A DNA stretch of 64,000 nucleotides from Mixophyes australis (GCA_036250195.1 JAVHZZ010000002.1:68438205-68502204); one strand, 5' to 3'. Numbered from the stretch's first letter, positions 1 through 10,325 are shown. The notes: generated from the letters alone by a model not told the origin. A program made the numbers and translations.

Positions 1-671
1 GAGGACTGCTTATGTCCTGAGATTCCAGAAAGGTCTGCCTTGTGCTCAAAGGTTCCAGAGAGGACTGCACCACACCCAGAGAATCCACAAGGGACTACAA
101 AGCATCCTGAAGATAAAGAGATGACTGCCCTGTTCCTTGAGAGAACTGGCAAGCATGTCATGGTTAAAAATATGACTGATATATGTCCGGATGTTCAAGA
201 GGCAGTCCTCTCAGAGACCTGGGGCAGAGCAGTCCTAAGAGTTCAGAGAGGACTGCCCTACATCCTGAGATTCTAGAGAGGTCTTTACTTTGCTTTAATG
301 TTCTAAATATGCCAGCCCTCTCTCCTGATGTTCATGAGAGGACTGCCCTGCAATCTCAGGTGCCAGAATTCTTGTTTGTTCTTCTTTTTCTCCAAGTTTA
401 AAATGCTATATTCTGTTTTTTAACAATATTTGTTAGCATTTGTTGAATTGTTAATACTAATATTCATAGGTAGATAGTAATACTTATATTTAAGTGTATG
501 TGTTTTTTTATCTTTGAAAGCAACCCCTACCCCCTATAAGAGGAACAGAGGGCATTTGGAGGGTGGATCCTCTTCTTGAGGGAAGGGCATGTCCATAAAC
601 ATGGTGCTTTAAGAGGTCTGCGCTTCAACCTGACATTCCAGTAAAGGAGAGTCCTGCACCCGAAGGTTTAA
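1..671 (+). repeat. Monomer 0 (partial, Y class)
   Basis: This is the 3' part of a Y monomer, cut by the window edge. It has gagaatccacaaggg, no 9-bp insert, and ctccaagtttaaaatg. Private changes are ctgcaccacaccc (usually ccgcaccc) and ctgcaatctcag (usually caacctc). Confidence 0.9.
201..257. other. Perfect 12-bp inverted repeat (Y-class M3 hairpin)
   Basis: ggcagtcctctc at 201-212 is the exact reverse complement of gagaggactgcc at 246-257, with a 33-base loop. The X and Z versions have one mismatch in the right arm. Confidence 0.8.
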
Positions 672-702
672 GTAAGAACTGTCATGTTTACTGAAATTCC
701 AG

Positions 703-762
703 AGTCACTCCTCTCAGAAACCTCAAGACGAGCAGTACAGATTCTCCAGAGAGGCTTGCCCT
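703..762 (+). repeat. Module M1 (first of three ~60-bp inverted-core modules)
   Basis: gtcactcctctcagaaacc...gcagtacag...cagagaggcttgcc aligns with modules M2 (from 1021) and M3 (from 1278) of the same monomer. It is the most diverged of the three, and its possible hairpin stem is weak. Confidence 0.7.
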
Positions 763-1020
763 GTGATGCAAGGTTCCAGAGAGGAGTGTTCTGTGTTCTG
801 CGGTTCCGGAAAGGTGTTATGTGCATCCTGACATATCAGAGAGGTCTGCCTTCTGTCCTGAATTTAAAGGGATGTCTGCCCTGTTCTCAAAGGTTTTGGA
901 GAGGACTACCCTGCACCTTAAGGTTCCAGACAGGATGGCTCTGTGCCCTACGATTCCAGAGAGGACTACCAATCTTCCAGAGGTTAAAGAGAGAATTGGT
1001 CTGCACCCCTAGGATCAGGA
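751..1020 (+). repeat. Run of nine exact-phase 30-bp subrepeats
   Basis: Related cores start exactly every 30 bp at 751, 781, 811, 841, 871, 901, 931, 961 and 991 (gaggcttgcc, gaggagtgtt, aaggtgttat, gaggtctgcc, gatgtctgcc, gaggactacc, caggatggct, gaggactacc, gagaattggt). Each subrepeat ends in a gttcc- or attcc-like motif before the next core. This is the clearest part of the nested minisatellite. Confidence 0.92.
804..811. other. Palindrome ttccggaa
   Basis: A perfect 8-bp palindrome with two CpG sites within six bases upstream and inside it (gcggttccggaa). Most monomers keep it. It is changed to ttcccgaa in monomers 8, 14 and 18, gtgccggaa in 37 and 45, and gatccggaa in 31. It resembles an ETS core (CCGGAA), but no function is shown. 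Confidence 0.6.
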
Positions 1021-1080
1021 GGCAGTCCTCTCTGAGACCTTGGGCTGATCAATGACAAGGATACAGAGAGGACTGCTTAT
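1021..1080 (+). repeat. Module M2 with perfect 13-bp inverted repeat
   Basis: gcagtcctctctg (1022-1034) is the exact reverse complement of cagagaggactgc (1064-1076), with a 29-base loop. The loop carries the class-specific tail. The arrangement is kept in X, Y and Z monomers. The left arm is an inverted copy of the 30-bp core. Confidence 0.85.
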
Positions 1081-1277
1081 GTCCTGAGATTCCAAAAAGG
1101 TCTGCCTTGTGCTCAAAGGTTCAAGAGAGGACTGCACCGCACCCAGAGAATACAACAACGGACTACTAAGAATCCTGAAGATAAAGAGATGACTGCCCTG
1201 TTCCTTGAGCTTCATGAGAGAACTGCCAAGCATGTCATGGTTAAGAATAAGACTGATCTATGGCTGGATGTTCAAGT
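1068..1277 (+). repeat. Second run of ~30-bp subrepeats
   Basis: Degenerate cores start near 1068, 1097, 1127, 1158, 1188, 1218 and 1248, so spacing is 29-31 bp. The run contains the 9-bp insert cttcatgag (within 1209-1218) that separates X and Z from Y. The run ends at module M3. Confidence 0.82.
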
Positions 1278-1337
1278 GGCAGTCCTCTCAGAGACCTGGG
1301 GCAGAGCAGTCCTAGGAGTCCAGAGAGGATTGCCCTA
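1278..1337 (+). repeat. Module M3 with 12-bp inverted repeat
   Basis: ggcagtcctctc (1278-1289) pairs with gagaggattgcc (1323-1334) apart from one position. In Y monomers the same stem is perfect. The module resembles M2, which starts 257 bp upstream. Confidence 0.75.
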
Positions 1338-1444
1338 CATCCTGAGTTTCTAGAGAGGTCTACACTATGCCCTAAGGTTCCAGACAAAACAGCCCTCTCT
1401 CCTGAGATTCATGAGAGGACTGCCCTGCAACCTCAGGTGCCAGA
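1325..1444 (+). repeat. Third run of 30-bp subrepeats
   Basis: Cores start at 1325, 1355, 1385 and 1415, exactly 30 bp apart. The last one runs into the EcoRI site at the start of the spacer. Confidence 0.85.
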
Positions 1445-1446
1445 AT

Positions 1447-1472
1447 TCTTGTTTGTTCTTCTTTTTCTCCAG
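1447..1472 (+). other. Pyrimidine tract ending in CAG (splice-acceptor-like)
   Basis: About 23 nearly pure pyrimidines (gtttgttcttctttttctcc) are followed by CAG|G, which looks like a 3' splice site. X and Z monomers keep CAG. Y monomers have AAG|T instead. Stop codons follow at once in the frames joined to it, and there is no RNA evidence, so this may be chance. Confidence 0.4.
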
Positions 1473-1690
1473 GGTTAATATGTTATATTCTGCTTTTTAA
1501 TAATATTTGTAAGCATTTGTTGAATTGGTAATACTAATATTCATAGGTATTTAGTAATACTTATATTTAAGTGTATGTGTTGTTCTATCTTTGAAAGCAA
1601 CCCCTACCCCCAATAAGAGGAACAGAGGGCATTTGGAGGGTGGATCCTCTTCTTGGGGGAAGGGCATGTCCATAAACATGGTTCTTTATA
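1473..1690 (+). other. AT-rich, C-run and G-rich spacer
   Basis: 1473-1597 is AT-rich, with a weak inverted pair taatactaa/ttagtaata. 1601-1611 is cccctaccccc. 1612-1690 is purine-rich with ggaggg, a BamHI site and gggggaaggg. The 30-bp subrepeat is not visible here. I found no gene or recognised regulatory site. Confidence 0.8.
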
Positions 1691-1748
1691 GAGGCCTGCG
1701 CTTCAGCCTGACATTCCAGTAAAGGAGAGTCCTGCACTCGAAGTTTAA

Positions 1749-2815
1749 GTGAGAACTGTCATGTTTACTGAAATTCCAGAGTCACTCCTCTCAGAAACCT
1801 CAAGACGAGCAGTACAGATTCTCCAGAGAGGCTTGCCCTGTGATGCAAGGTTCCAGAGAGGAGTGTTCTGTGTTCTGCGGTTCCGGAAAGGTGTTATGTG
1901 CATCCTGACATATCAGAGAGGTCTGCCTTCTGTCCCAAGCTTAAAGGGATCCCTGTCCTGTTCTCAAAGGCTTTGAAAGGAACTACCCTGCACCTTAAGA
2001 TTCCAGACAGGATGGCTCTGTTCCCTACGATTCCAGAGAGGACTACCAATCTTCCAGAGGTTAAAGAGAGGATTGGTCTACACCCCTAGGTTCAAGAGGC
2101 AGTCCTCTCTGAGACCTGGGGCAGATAAGTCCCTAGGTTACAGAGAGGACTGCTTATGTCCTGAGATTCCAGAAAGGTCTGCCTTGTGCTCAAAGGTTCC
2201 AGAGAGGACTGCACCGCACCCAGAGAATCCACAAGGGACTACAAAGCATCCTGAAGATAAAGAGATGACTGCCCTGTTCCTTGAGAGAACTGGCAAGCAT
2301 GTCATGGTTAAAAATATGACTGATATATGTCCGGATGTTCAAGAGGCAGTCCTCTCAGAGACCTGGGGCAGAGCAGTCCTAAGAGTTCAGAGAGGACTGC
2401 CCTACATCCTGAGATTCTAGAGAGGTTTTTACTTTGCTTTAATGTTCTAAATATGCCAGCCCTCTCTCCTGATGTTCATGAGAGGACTGCCCTGCAACCT
2501 CAGGTGCCAGAATTCTTGTTTGTTCTTCTTTTTCTCCAAGTTTAAAATGCTATATTCTGTTTTTTAACAATATTTGTTAGCATTTGTTGAATTGTTAATA
2601 CTAATATTCATAGGTAGATAGTAATACTTATATTTAAGTGTATGTGTTTTTTTATCTTTGAAAGCAACCCCTACCCCCTATAAGAGGAACAGAGGGCATT
2701 TGGAGGGTGGATCCTCTTCTTGAGGGAAGGGCATGTCCTTAAACATGGTGCTTTAAGAGGTCTGCGCTTCAACCTGACATTCCAGTAAAGGAGAGTCCTG
2801 CACCCGAAGGTTTAA
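1749..2815 (+). repeat. Monomer 2 (Y, 1067 bp)
   Basis: Reference Y copy. It is 10 bp shorter than X, mainly through loss of the 9-bp cttcatgag. Its M2 hairpin arms are 2099-2111 and 2141-2153. Private change: gaggtttttactttg. Confidence 0.92.
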
Positions 2816-3892
2816 GTGAGAACTGTCATGTTTACTGAAATTCCAGAGTCACTCCTCTCAGAAACCTCAAGACGAGCAGTACAGATTCTCCAGAGAGGCT
2901 TGCCCTGTGATGCAAGGTTCCAGAGAGGAGTGTTCTGTGTTCTGCGGTTCCGGAAAGGTGTTATGTGCATCCTGACATATCAGAGAGGTCTGCCTTCTGT
3001 CCTGAATTTAAAGGGATGTCTGCCCTGTTCTCAAAGGTTTTGGAGAGGACTACCCTGCACCTTAAGGTTCCAGACAGGATGGCTCTGTGCCCTACGATTC
3101 CAGAGAGGACTACCAATCTTCCAGAGGTTAAAGAGAGAATTGGTCTGCACCCCTAGGATCAGGAGGCAGTCCTCTCTGAGACCTTGGGCTGATCAATGAC
3201 AAGGATACAGAGAGGACTGCTTATGTCCTGAGATTCCAAAAAGGTCTGCCTTGTGTTCAAAGGTTCAAGAGAGGACTGCACCGCACCCAGAGAATACAAC
3301 AACGGACTACTAAGAATCCTGAAGATAAAGAGATGACTGCCCTGTTCCTTGAGCTTCATGAGAGAACTGCCAAGCATGTCATGGTTAAGAATAAGACTGA
3401 TCTATGGCTGGATGTTCAAGTGGCAGTCCTCTCAGAGACCTGGGGCAGAGCAGTCCTAGGAGTCCAGAGAGGATTGCCCTACATCCTGAGTTTCTAGAGA
3501 GGTCTATACTATGCCCTAAGGTTCCAGACAAAGCAGCCCTCTCTCCTGAGATTCATGAGAGGACTGCCCTGCAACCTCAGGTGCCAGAATTCTTGTTTGT
3601 TCTTCTTTTTCTCCAGGGTTAATATGTTATATTCTGCTTTTTAATAATATTTGTAAGCATTTGTTGAATTGTTAATACTAATATTCATAGGTATTTAGTA
3701 ATACTTATATTTAAGTGTATGTGTTGTTCTATCTTTGAAAGCAACCCCTACCCCCAATAAGAGGAACAGAGGGCATTTGGAGGGTGGATCCTCTTCTTGG
3801 GGGAAGGGCATGTCCATAAACATGGTTCTTTATAGAGGCCTGCGCTTCAGCCTGACATTCCAGTAAAGGAGAGTCCTGCACCCGAAGTTTAA
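2816..3892 (+). repeat. Monomer 3 (X, 1077 bp)
   Basis: X class. Private changes are ttgtgttcaaagg (usually gtgctc) and gacaaagcagccc (usually aaaacag). Confidence 0.92.
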
Positions 3893-4959
3893 GTGAGAAC
3901 TGTCATGTTTACTGAAATTCCAGAGTCACTCCTCTCAGAAACCTCAAGACGAGCAGTACAGATTCTCCAGAGAGGCTTGCCCTGTGATGCAAGGTTCCAG
4001 AGAGGAGTGTTCTGTGTTCTGCGGTTCCGGAAAGGTGTTATGTGCATCCTGACATATCAGAGAGGTCTGCCTTCTGTCCCAAGCTTACAGGGATCCCTGT
4101 CCTGTTCTCAAAGGCTTTGAAAGGAACTACCCTGCACCTTAAGATTCCAGACAGGATGGCTCTGTTCCCTACGATTCCAGAGAGGACTACCAATCTTCCA
4201 GAGGTTAAAGAGAGGATTGGTCTACACCCCTAGGTTCAAGAGGCAGTCCTCTCTGAGACCTGGGGCAGATAAGTCCCTAGGTTACAGAGAGGACTGCTTA
4301 TGTCCTGAGATTCCAGAAAGGTCTGCCTTGTGCTCAAAGGTTCCAGAGAGGACTGCACCGCACCCAGAGAATCCACAAGGGACTACAAAGCATCCTGAAG
4401 ATAAAGAGATGACTGCCCTGTTCCTTGAGAGAACTGGCAAGCATGTCATGGTTAAAAATATGACTGATATATGTCCGGATGTTCAAGAGGCAGTCCTCTC
4501 AGAGACCTGGGGCAGAGCAGTCCTAAGAGTTCAGAGAGGACTGCCCTACATCCTGAGATTCTAGAGAGGTCTTTACTTTGCTTTAATGTTCTAAATATGC
4601 CAGCCCTCTCTCCTGATGTTCATGAGAGGACTGCCCTGCAACCTCAGGTGCCAGAATTCTTGTTTGTTCTTCTTTTTCTCCAAGTTTAAAATGCTATATT
4701 CTGTTTTTTAACAATATTTGTTAGCATTTGTTGAATTGTTAATACTAATATTCATAGGTAGATAGTAATACTTATATTTAAGTGTATGTGTTTTTTTATC
4801 TTTGAAAGCAACCCCTACCCCCTATAAGAGGAACAGAGGGCATTTGGAGGGTGGATCCTCTTCTTGAGGGAAGGGCATGTCCTTAAACATGGTGCTTTAA
4901 GAGGTCTGCGCTTCAACCTGACATTCCAGTAAAGGAGAGTCCTGCACCCGAAGGTTCAA
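3893..4959 (+). repeat. Monomer 4 (Y, 1067 bp)
   Basis: Y class. Private change: aagcttacaggg (usually ttaaaggg). Confidence 0.92.
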
Positions 4960-6036
4960 GTGAGAACTGTCATGTTTACTGAAATTCCAGAGTCACTCCT
5001 CTCAGAAACCTCAAGACGAGCAGTACAGATTCTCCAGAGAGGCTTGCCCTGTGATGCAAGGTTCCAGAGAGGAGTGTTCTGTGTTCTGCGGTTCCGGAAA
5101 GGTGTTATGTGCATCCTGACATATCAGAGAGGTCTGCCTTCTGTCCTGAATTTCATGGGATGTCTGCCCTGTTCTCAAAGGTTTTGGAGAGGACTACCCT
5201 GCACCTTAAGGTTCCAGACAGGATGGCTCTGTGCCCTACGATTCCAGAGAGGACTACCAATCTTCCAGAGGTTAAAGAGAGAATTGGTCTGCACCCCTAG
5301 GATCAGGAGGCAGTCCTCTCTGAGACCTTGGGCTGATCAATGACAAGGATACAGAGAGGACTGCTTATGTCCTGAGATTCCAAAAAGGTCTGCCTTGTGC
5401 TCAAAGTTTCAAGAGAGGACTGCACCGCACCCAGAGAATACAACAACGGACTACTAAGAATCCTGAAGATAAAGAGATGACTGCCCTGTTCCTTGAGCTT
5501 CATGAGAGAACTGCCAAGCATGTCATGGTTAAGAATAAGACTGATCTATGGCTGGATGTTCAAGTGGCAGTCCTCTCAGAAACCTGGGGCAGAGCAGTCC
5601 TAGGAGTCCAGAGAGGATTGCCCTATATCCTGAGTTTCTAGAGAGGTCTATACTATGCCCTAAGGTTCCAGACAAAACAGCCCTCTCTCCTGAGATTCAT
5701 GAGAGGACTGCCCTGCAACCTCAGGTGCCAGAATTCTTGTTTGTTCTTCTTTTTCTCCAGGGTTAATATGTTATATTCTGCTTTTTAATAATATTTGTAA
5801 GCATTTGTTGAATTGTTAATACTAATATTCATAGGTATTTAGTAATACTTATATTTAAGTGTATGTGTTGTTTTATCTTTGAAAGCAACCCCTACCCCCA
5901 ATAAGAGGAACAGAGGGCATTTGGAGGGTGGATCCTCTTCTTGGGGGAAGGGCATGTCCATAAACATGGTTCTTTATAGAGGCCTGCGCTTCAGCCTGAC
6001 ATTCCAGTAAAGGAGAGTCCTGCACCCGAAGTTTAA
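4960..6036 (+). repeat. Monomer 5 (X, 1077 bp)
   Basis: X class. Private changes are aatttcatggga, tcaaagtttcaag and ctcagaaacctgg. It shares ccctatatcc with monomer 11, 6433 bp downstream. Confidence 0.92.
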
Positions 6037-7103
6037 GTGAGAACTGTCATGTTTACTGAAATTCCAGAGTCACTCCTCTCAGAAACCTCAAGACGAGCAG
6101 TACAGATTCTCCAGAGAGGCTTGCCCTGTGATGCAAGGTTCCAGAGAGGAGTGTTTTGTGTTCTGCGGTTCCGGAAAGGTGTTATGTGCATCCTGACATA
6201 TCGGAGAGGTCTGCCTTCTGTCCCAAGCTTAAAGGGATGCCTGTCCTGTTTTCAAAGGCTTTGAAAGGAACTACCCTGCACCTTAAGATTCCAGATAGGA
6301 TGGCTCTGTTCCCTACGATTCCAGAGAGGACTACCAATCTTCCAGAGGTTAAAGAGAGGATTGGTCTACACCCCTAGATTCAAGAGGCAGTCCTCTCTGA
6401 GACCTGGGGCAGATAAGTCCCTAGGTTACAGAGAGGACTGCTTATGTCCTGAGATTCCAGAAAGGTCTGCCTTGTGCTCAAAGGTTCCAGAGAGGACTGC
6501 ACCGCACCCAGAGAATCCACAAGGGACTACAAAGCATCCTGAAGATAAAGAGATGACTGCCCTGTTCCTTGAGAGAACTGGCAAGCATGTTATGGTTAAA
6601 AATATGACTGATATATGTCCGGATGTTCAAGAGGCAGTCCTCTCAGAGACCTGGGGCAGAGCAGTTCTAAGAGTTCAGAGAGGACTGCCCTACATCCTGA
6701 GATTTTAGAGAGGTCTTTACTTTGCTTTAATGTTCTAAATATGCCAGCCCTCTCTCCTGAGGTTCATGAGAGTACTGCCCTGCAACCTCAGGTGCCAGAA
6801 TTCTTGTTTGTTCTTCTTTTTCTCCAAGTTTAAAATGCTATATTCTGTTTTTTAACAATATTTGTAAGCATTTGTTGAATTGTTAATACTAATATTCATA
6901 GGTATTTAGTAATACTTATATTTAAGTGTATGTGTTGTTTTATTATTGAAAGCAACCCCTACCCCCAATAAGAGGAACAGAGGGCATTTGGAGGGTGGAT
7001 CCTCTTCTTGGGGGAAGGGCATGTCCATAAACATGGTTCTTTATAGAGGCCTGCGCTTCAGCCTGACATTCCAGTAAAGGAGAGTCCTGCACCCGAAGTT
7101 TAA
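6037..7103 (+). repeat. Monomer 6 (Y with X/Z-type spacer, 1067 bp)
   Basis: Y class up to 6856 (ttttttaacaat), then X/Z-type spacer from 6866 (gtaagc, caataagagg, cttgggggaag, tttatagaggcc). It shares atcggagagg, gttttcaaag, cagataggat, gagagtactg and ttattattgaaag with monomer 12. Confidence 0.85.
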
Positions 7104-8181
7104 GTGAGAACTGTCATGTTTACTGAAATTCCAGAGTCACTCCTCTCAGAAACCTCAAGACGAGCAGTACAGATTCTCCAGAGAGGCTTGCCCTGTGATG
7201 CAAGGTTCCAGAGAGGAGTGTTCTGTGTTCTGCGGTTCCGGAAAGGTGTTATGTGCATCCTGACATATCAGAGAGGTCTGCCTTCTGTCCCAAGCTTAAA
7301 GGGATCCCTGTCCTGTTCTCAAAGGCTTTGAAAGGAACTACCCTGCACCTTAAGATTCCAGACAGGATGGCTCTGTTCCCTACGATTCCAGAGAGGACTA
7401 CCAATCTTCCAGAGGTTAAAGAGAGGATTGGTCTACACCCCTAGGTTCAAGAGGCAGTCCTCTCTGAGAGCTGAGGCAGATCAGTCCCAAGGCTACAGAG
7501 AGGACTGCTTATGTCCTGAGATTCCAAAAAGGTCTACCTTGTGCTCAAAGGTTCCAGAGAGGACTGCACCGCACCCAGAGAATACAACAACGGACTACAA
7601 AGAATCCTGAAGATAAAGAGATGACTGCCCTGTTCCTTGAGCTTCATGAGAGAACTGCCAAGCATGTCATGGTTAAGAATAAGACTGATCTATGGCTGGA
7701 TGTTCAAGTGGCAGTCCTCTCAGAGACCTGGGGCAGAGCAGTCCTAGGAGTCTAGAGAGGATTGCCCTACATCCTGAGTTTCTAGAGAGGTCTATACTAT
7801 GCCCTAAGGTTCCAGACAAAACAGCCCTCTCTCCTGAGATTCATGAGAGGACTGTCCTGCAACCTCAGGTGCCAGAATTCTTGTTTGTTCTTCTTTTTCT
7901 CCAGGGTTAATATGTTATATTCTGCTTTTTAATAATATTTGTAAGCATTTGTTGAATTGTTAATACTAATATTCATAGGTATTTAGTAATACTTATATTT
8001 TACGTGTATGTGTTGTTTTATCTTTGAAAGCAACCCCTACCCCCAATAAGAGGAACAGAGGGCATTTGGAGGGTGGATCCTCTTCTTGGGGGAAGGGCAT
8101 GTCCATAAACATGGTTCTTTATAGAGGCCTGCGCTTCAGCCTGACATTCCAGTAAAGGAGAGTCCTGCACCCGAAGTTTAA
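7104..8181 (+). repeat. Monomer 7 (Z, 1078 bp)
   Basis: First Z copy, with tail gagctgaggcagatcagt. Markers gagtctagagag, gactgtcctgc and a 1-bp insertion in atattttacgtg are all shared with monomer 13. Confidence 0.92.
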
Positions 8182-9258
8182 GTGAGAACTGTCATGTTTA
8201 CTGAAATTCCAGAGTCACTCCTCTCAGAAACCTCAAGACGAGCAGTACAGATTCTCCAGAGAGGCTTGCCCTGTGATGCAAGGTTCCAGAGAGGAGTGTT
8301 CTGTGTTCTGCGGTTCCCGAAAGGTGTTATGTGCATCCCGACATATCAGAGCGGTCTGCCTTCTGTCCCAAGCTTAAAGGGATCCCTGTCCTGTTCTCAA
8401 AGGCTTTGAAAGGAACTACCCTGCACCTTAAGATTCCAGACAGGATGGCTCTGTTCCCTACGATTCCAGAGAGGACTACCAATCTTCCAGAGGTTAAAGA
8501 GAGGATTGGTCTACACCCCGAGGTTCAAGAGGCAGTCCTCTCTGAGAGCTGAGGCAGATCAGTCCCAAGGCTACAGAGAGGACTGCTTATGTCCTGAGAT
8601 TCCAAAAAGGTCTACCTTGTGCTCAAAGGTTCCAGAGAGGACTGCACCGCACCCAGAGAATACAACAACGGACTACAAAGAATCCTGAAGATAAAGAGAT
8701 GACTGCCCTGTTCCTTGAGCTTCATGAGAGAACTGCCAAGCATGTCATGGTTAAGAATAAGACTGATCTATGGCTGGATGTTCAAGTGGCAGTCCTCTCA
8801 GAGACCTGGGGCAGAGCAGTCCTAGGAGTCCAGAGAGGATTGCCCTACATCCTGAGTTTCTAGAGAGGTCTATACTATGCCCTAAGGTTCCAGACAAAAC
8901 AGCCCTCTCTCCTGAGATTCATGAGAGGACTGCCCTGCAACCTCAGGTGCCAGAATTCTTGTTTGTTCTTCTTTTTCTCCAGGGTTAATATGTTATATTC
9001 TGCTTTTTAATAATATTTGTAAGCATTTGTTGAATTGTTAATACTAATATTCATAGGTATTTAGTAATACTTATATTTAAGTGTATGTGTTGTTCTATCT
9101 TTGAAAGCAACCCCTACCCCCAATAAGAGGAACAGAGGGCATTTGGAGGGTGGATCCTCTTCTTGGGGGAAGGGCATGTCCATAAACATGGTTCTTTATA
9201 GAGGCCTGCGCTTCAGCCTGACATTCCAGTAAAGGAGAGTCCTGCACCCGAAGTTTAA
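8182..9258 (+). repeat. Monomer 8 (Z, 1077 bp)
   Basis: Z class. It shares ttcccgaaag and catcccgac with monomers 14 and 18. Private changes are cagagcggtc and caccccgagg. Confidence 0.92.
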
Positions 9259-10325
9259 GTGAGAACTGTCATGTTTACTGAAATTCCAGAGTCACTCCTC
9301 TCAGAAACCTCAAGACGAGCAGTACAGATTCTCCAGAGAGGCTTGCCCTGTGATGCAAGGTTCCAGAGAGGAGTGTTCTGTGTTCTGCGGTTCCGGAAAG
9401 GTGTTATGTGCATCCTGACATATCAGAGAGGTCTGCCTTCTGTCCCAAGCTTAAAGGGATCCCTGTCCTGTTCTCAAAGGCTTTGAAAGGAACTACCCTG
9501 CACCTTAAGATTCCAGACAGGATGGCTCTGTTCCCTACGATTCCAGAGAGGACTACCAATCTTCCAGAGGTTAAAGAGAGGATTGGTCTACACCCCTAGG
9601 TTCAAGAGGCAGTCCTCTCTGAGACCTGGGGCAGATAAGTCCCTAGGTTACAGAGAGGACTGCTTATGTCCTGAGATTCCAGAAAGGTCTGCCTTGTGCT
9701 CAAAGGTTCCAGAGAGGACTGCACCGCACCCAGAGAATCCACAAGGGACTACAAAGCATCCTGAAGATAAAGAGATGACTGCCCTGTTCCTTGAGATAAC
9801 TGGCAAGCATGTCATGGTTAAAAATATGACTGATATATGTCCGGATGTTCAAGAGGCAGTCCTCTCAGAGACCTGGGGCAGAGCAGTCCTAAGAGTTCAG
9901 AGAGGACTGCCCTACATCCTGAGATTCTAGAGAGGTCTTTACTTTGCTTTAATGTTCTAAATATGCCAGCCCTCTCTCCTGAGGTTCATGAGAGGACTGC
10001 CCTGCAACCTCAGGTGCCAGAATTCTTGTTTGTTCTTCTTTTTCTCCAAGTTTAAAATGCTATATTCTGTTTTTTAACAATATTTGTTAGCATTTGTTGA
10101 ATTGTTAATACTAATATTCATAGGTAGATAGTAATACTTATATTTAAGTGTATGTGTTGTTTTATCTTTGAAAGCAACCCCTACCCCCTATAAGAGGAAC
10201 AGAGGGCATTTGGAGGGTGGATCCTCTTCTTGAGGGAAGGGCATGTCCATAAACATGGTGCTTTAAGAGGTCTGCGCTTCAACCTGACATTCCAGTAAAG
10301 GAGAGTCCTGCACCCGAAGGTTCAA
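9259..10325 (+). repeat. Monomer 9 (Y, 1067 bp)
   Basis: Y class. Private change: cttgagataactgg. The spacer has gtgttgttttatc instead of the T-run seen in earlier Y copies. Confidence 0.92.

Larger units (their letters stand above)
672..1748 (+). repeat. Monomer 1 (X, 1077 bp), reference copy
   Basis: Full X class, used here as the reference for internal annotation. It starts gtaag instead of gtgag, a marker shared with monomers 16, 20 and 23. It also has ctacactatgcc, aattggtaatac and gcactcgaag. Confidence 0.93.

Noticed and set aside
798..815. CENP-B box
   Set aside because: gcggttccggaaaggtg has some resemblance on the minus strand but lacks the required TTCG and CGGG parts. No box found in the monomers read, so centromere identity is not supported by this motif.
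751..1020. CRISPR array (30-bp direct repeats)
   Set aside because: The repeats are contiguous and degenerate, without unique spacers, and there are no cas genes. It is a minisatellite.
1015..1233. 72-codon minus-strand frame in X monomers
   Set aside because: It overlaps the plus-strand periodic frames, is absent from Y and most Z copies, and has no recognisable domain.
1561..1572. TATA box at ttatatttaag with a downstream promoter
   Set aside because: It does not match TATAWAAR well and lies in an AT-rich stretch where such matches are expected by chance; no gene follows.
1612..1672. G-quadruplex in the G-rich spacer
   Set aside because: Runs of three or more G are separated by loops longer than the usual limit of about 7, and Y monomers have a shorter G-run (gaggg).
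1601..1672. CTCF-type insulator site, by analogy with DXZ4
   Set aside because: The C- and G-rich blocks do not contain a convincing CTCF core, and I cannot scan a weight matrix by eye.
2816..3199. 127-codon open frame, recurring in most X monomers, as a repeated gene
   Set aside because: It begins at GTG, is mostly 10-residue periodic translation of the 30-bp repeat, and is cut to 75 codons in Y and Z. It is broken by 1-bp and 7-bp indels in several copies with no sign of compensation. No homology is recognisable.
6945..6960. Minus-strand AATAAA signal in monomers 6 and 12
   Set aside because: It is created by a single local variant (ttttattattg) in an AT-rich region in two copies only; no transcript is indicated.
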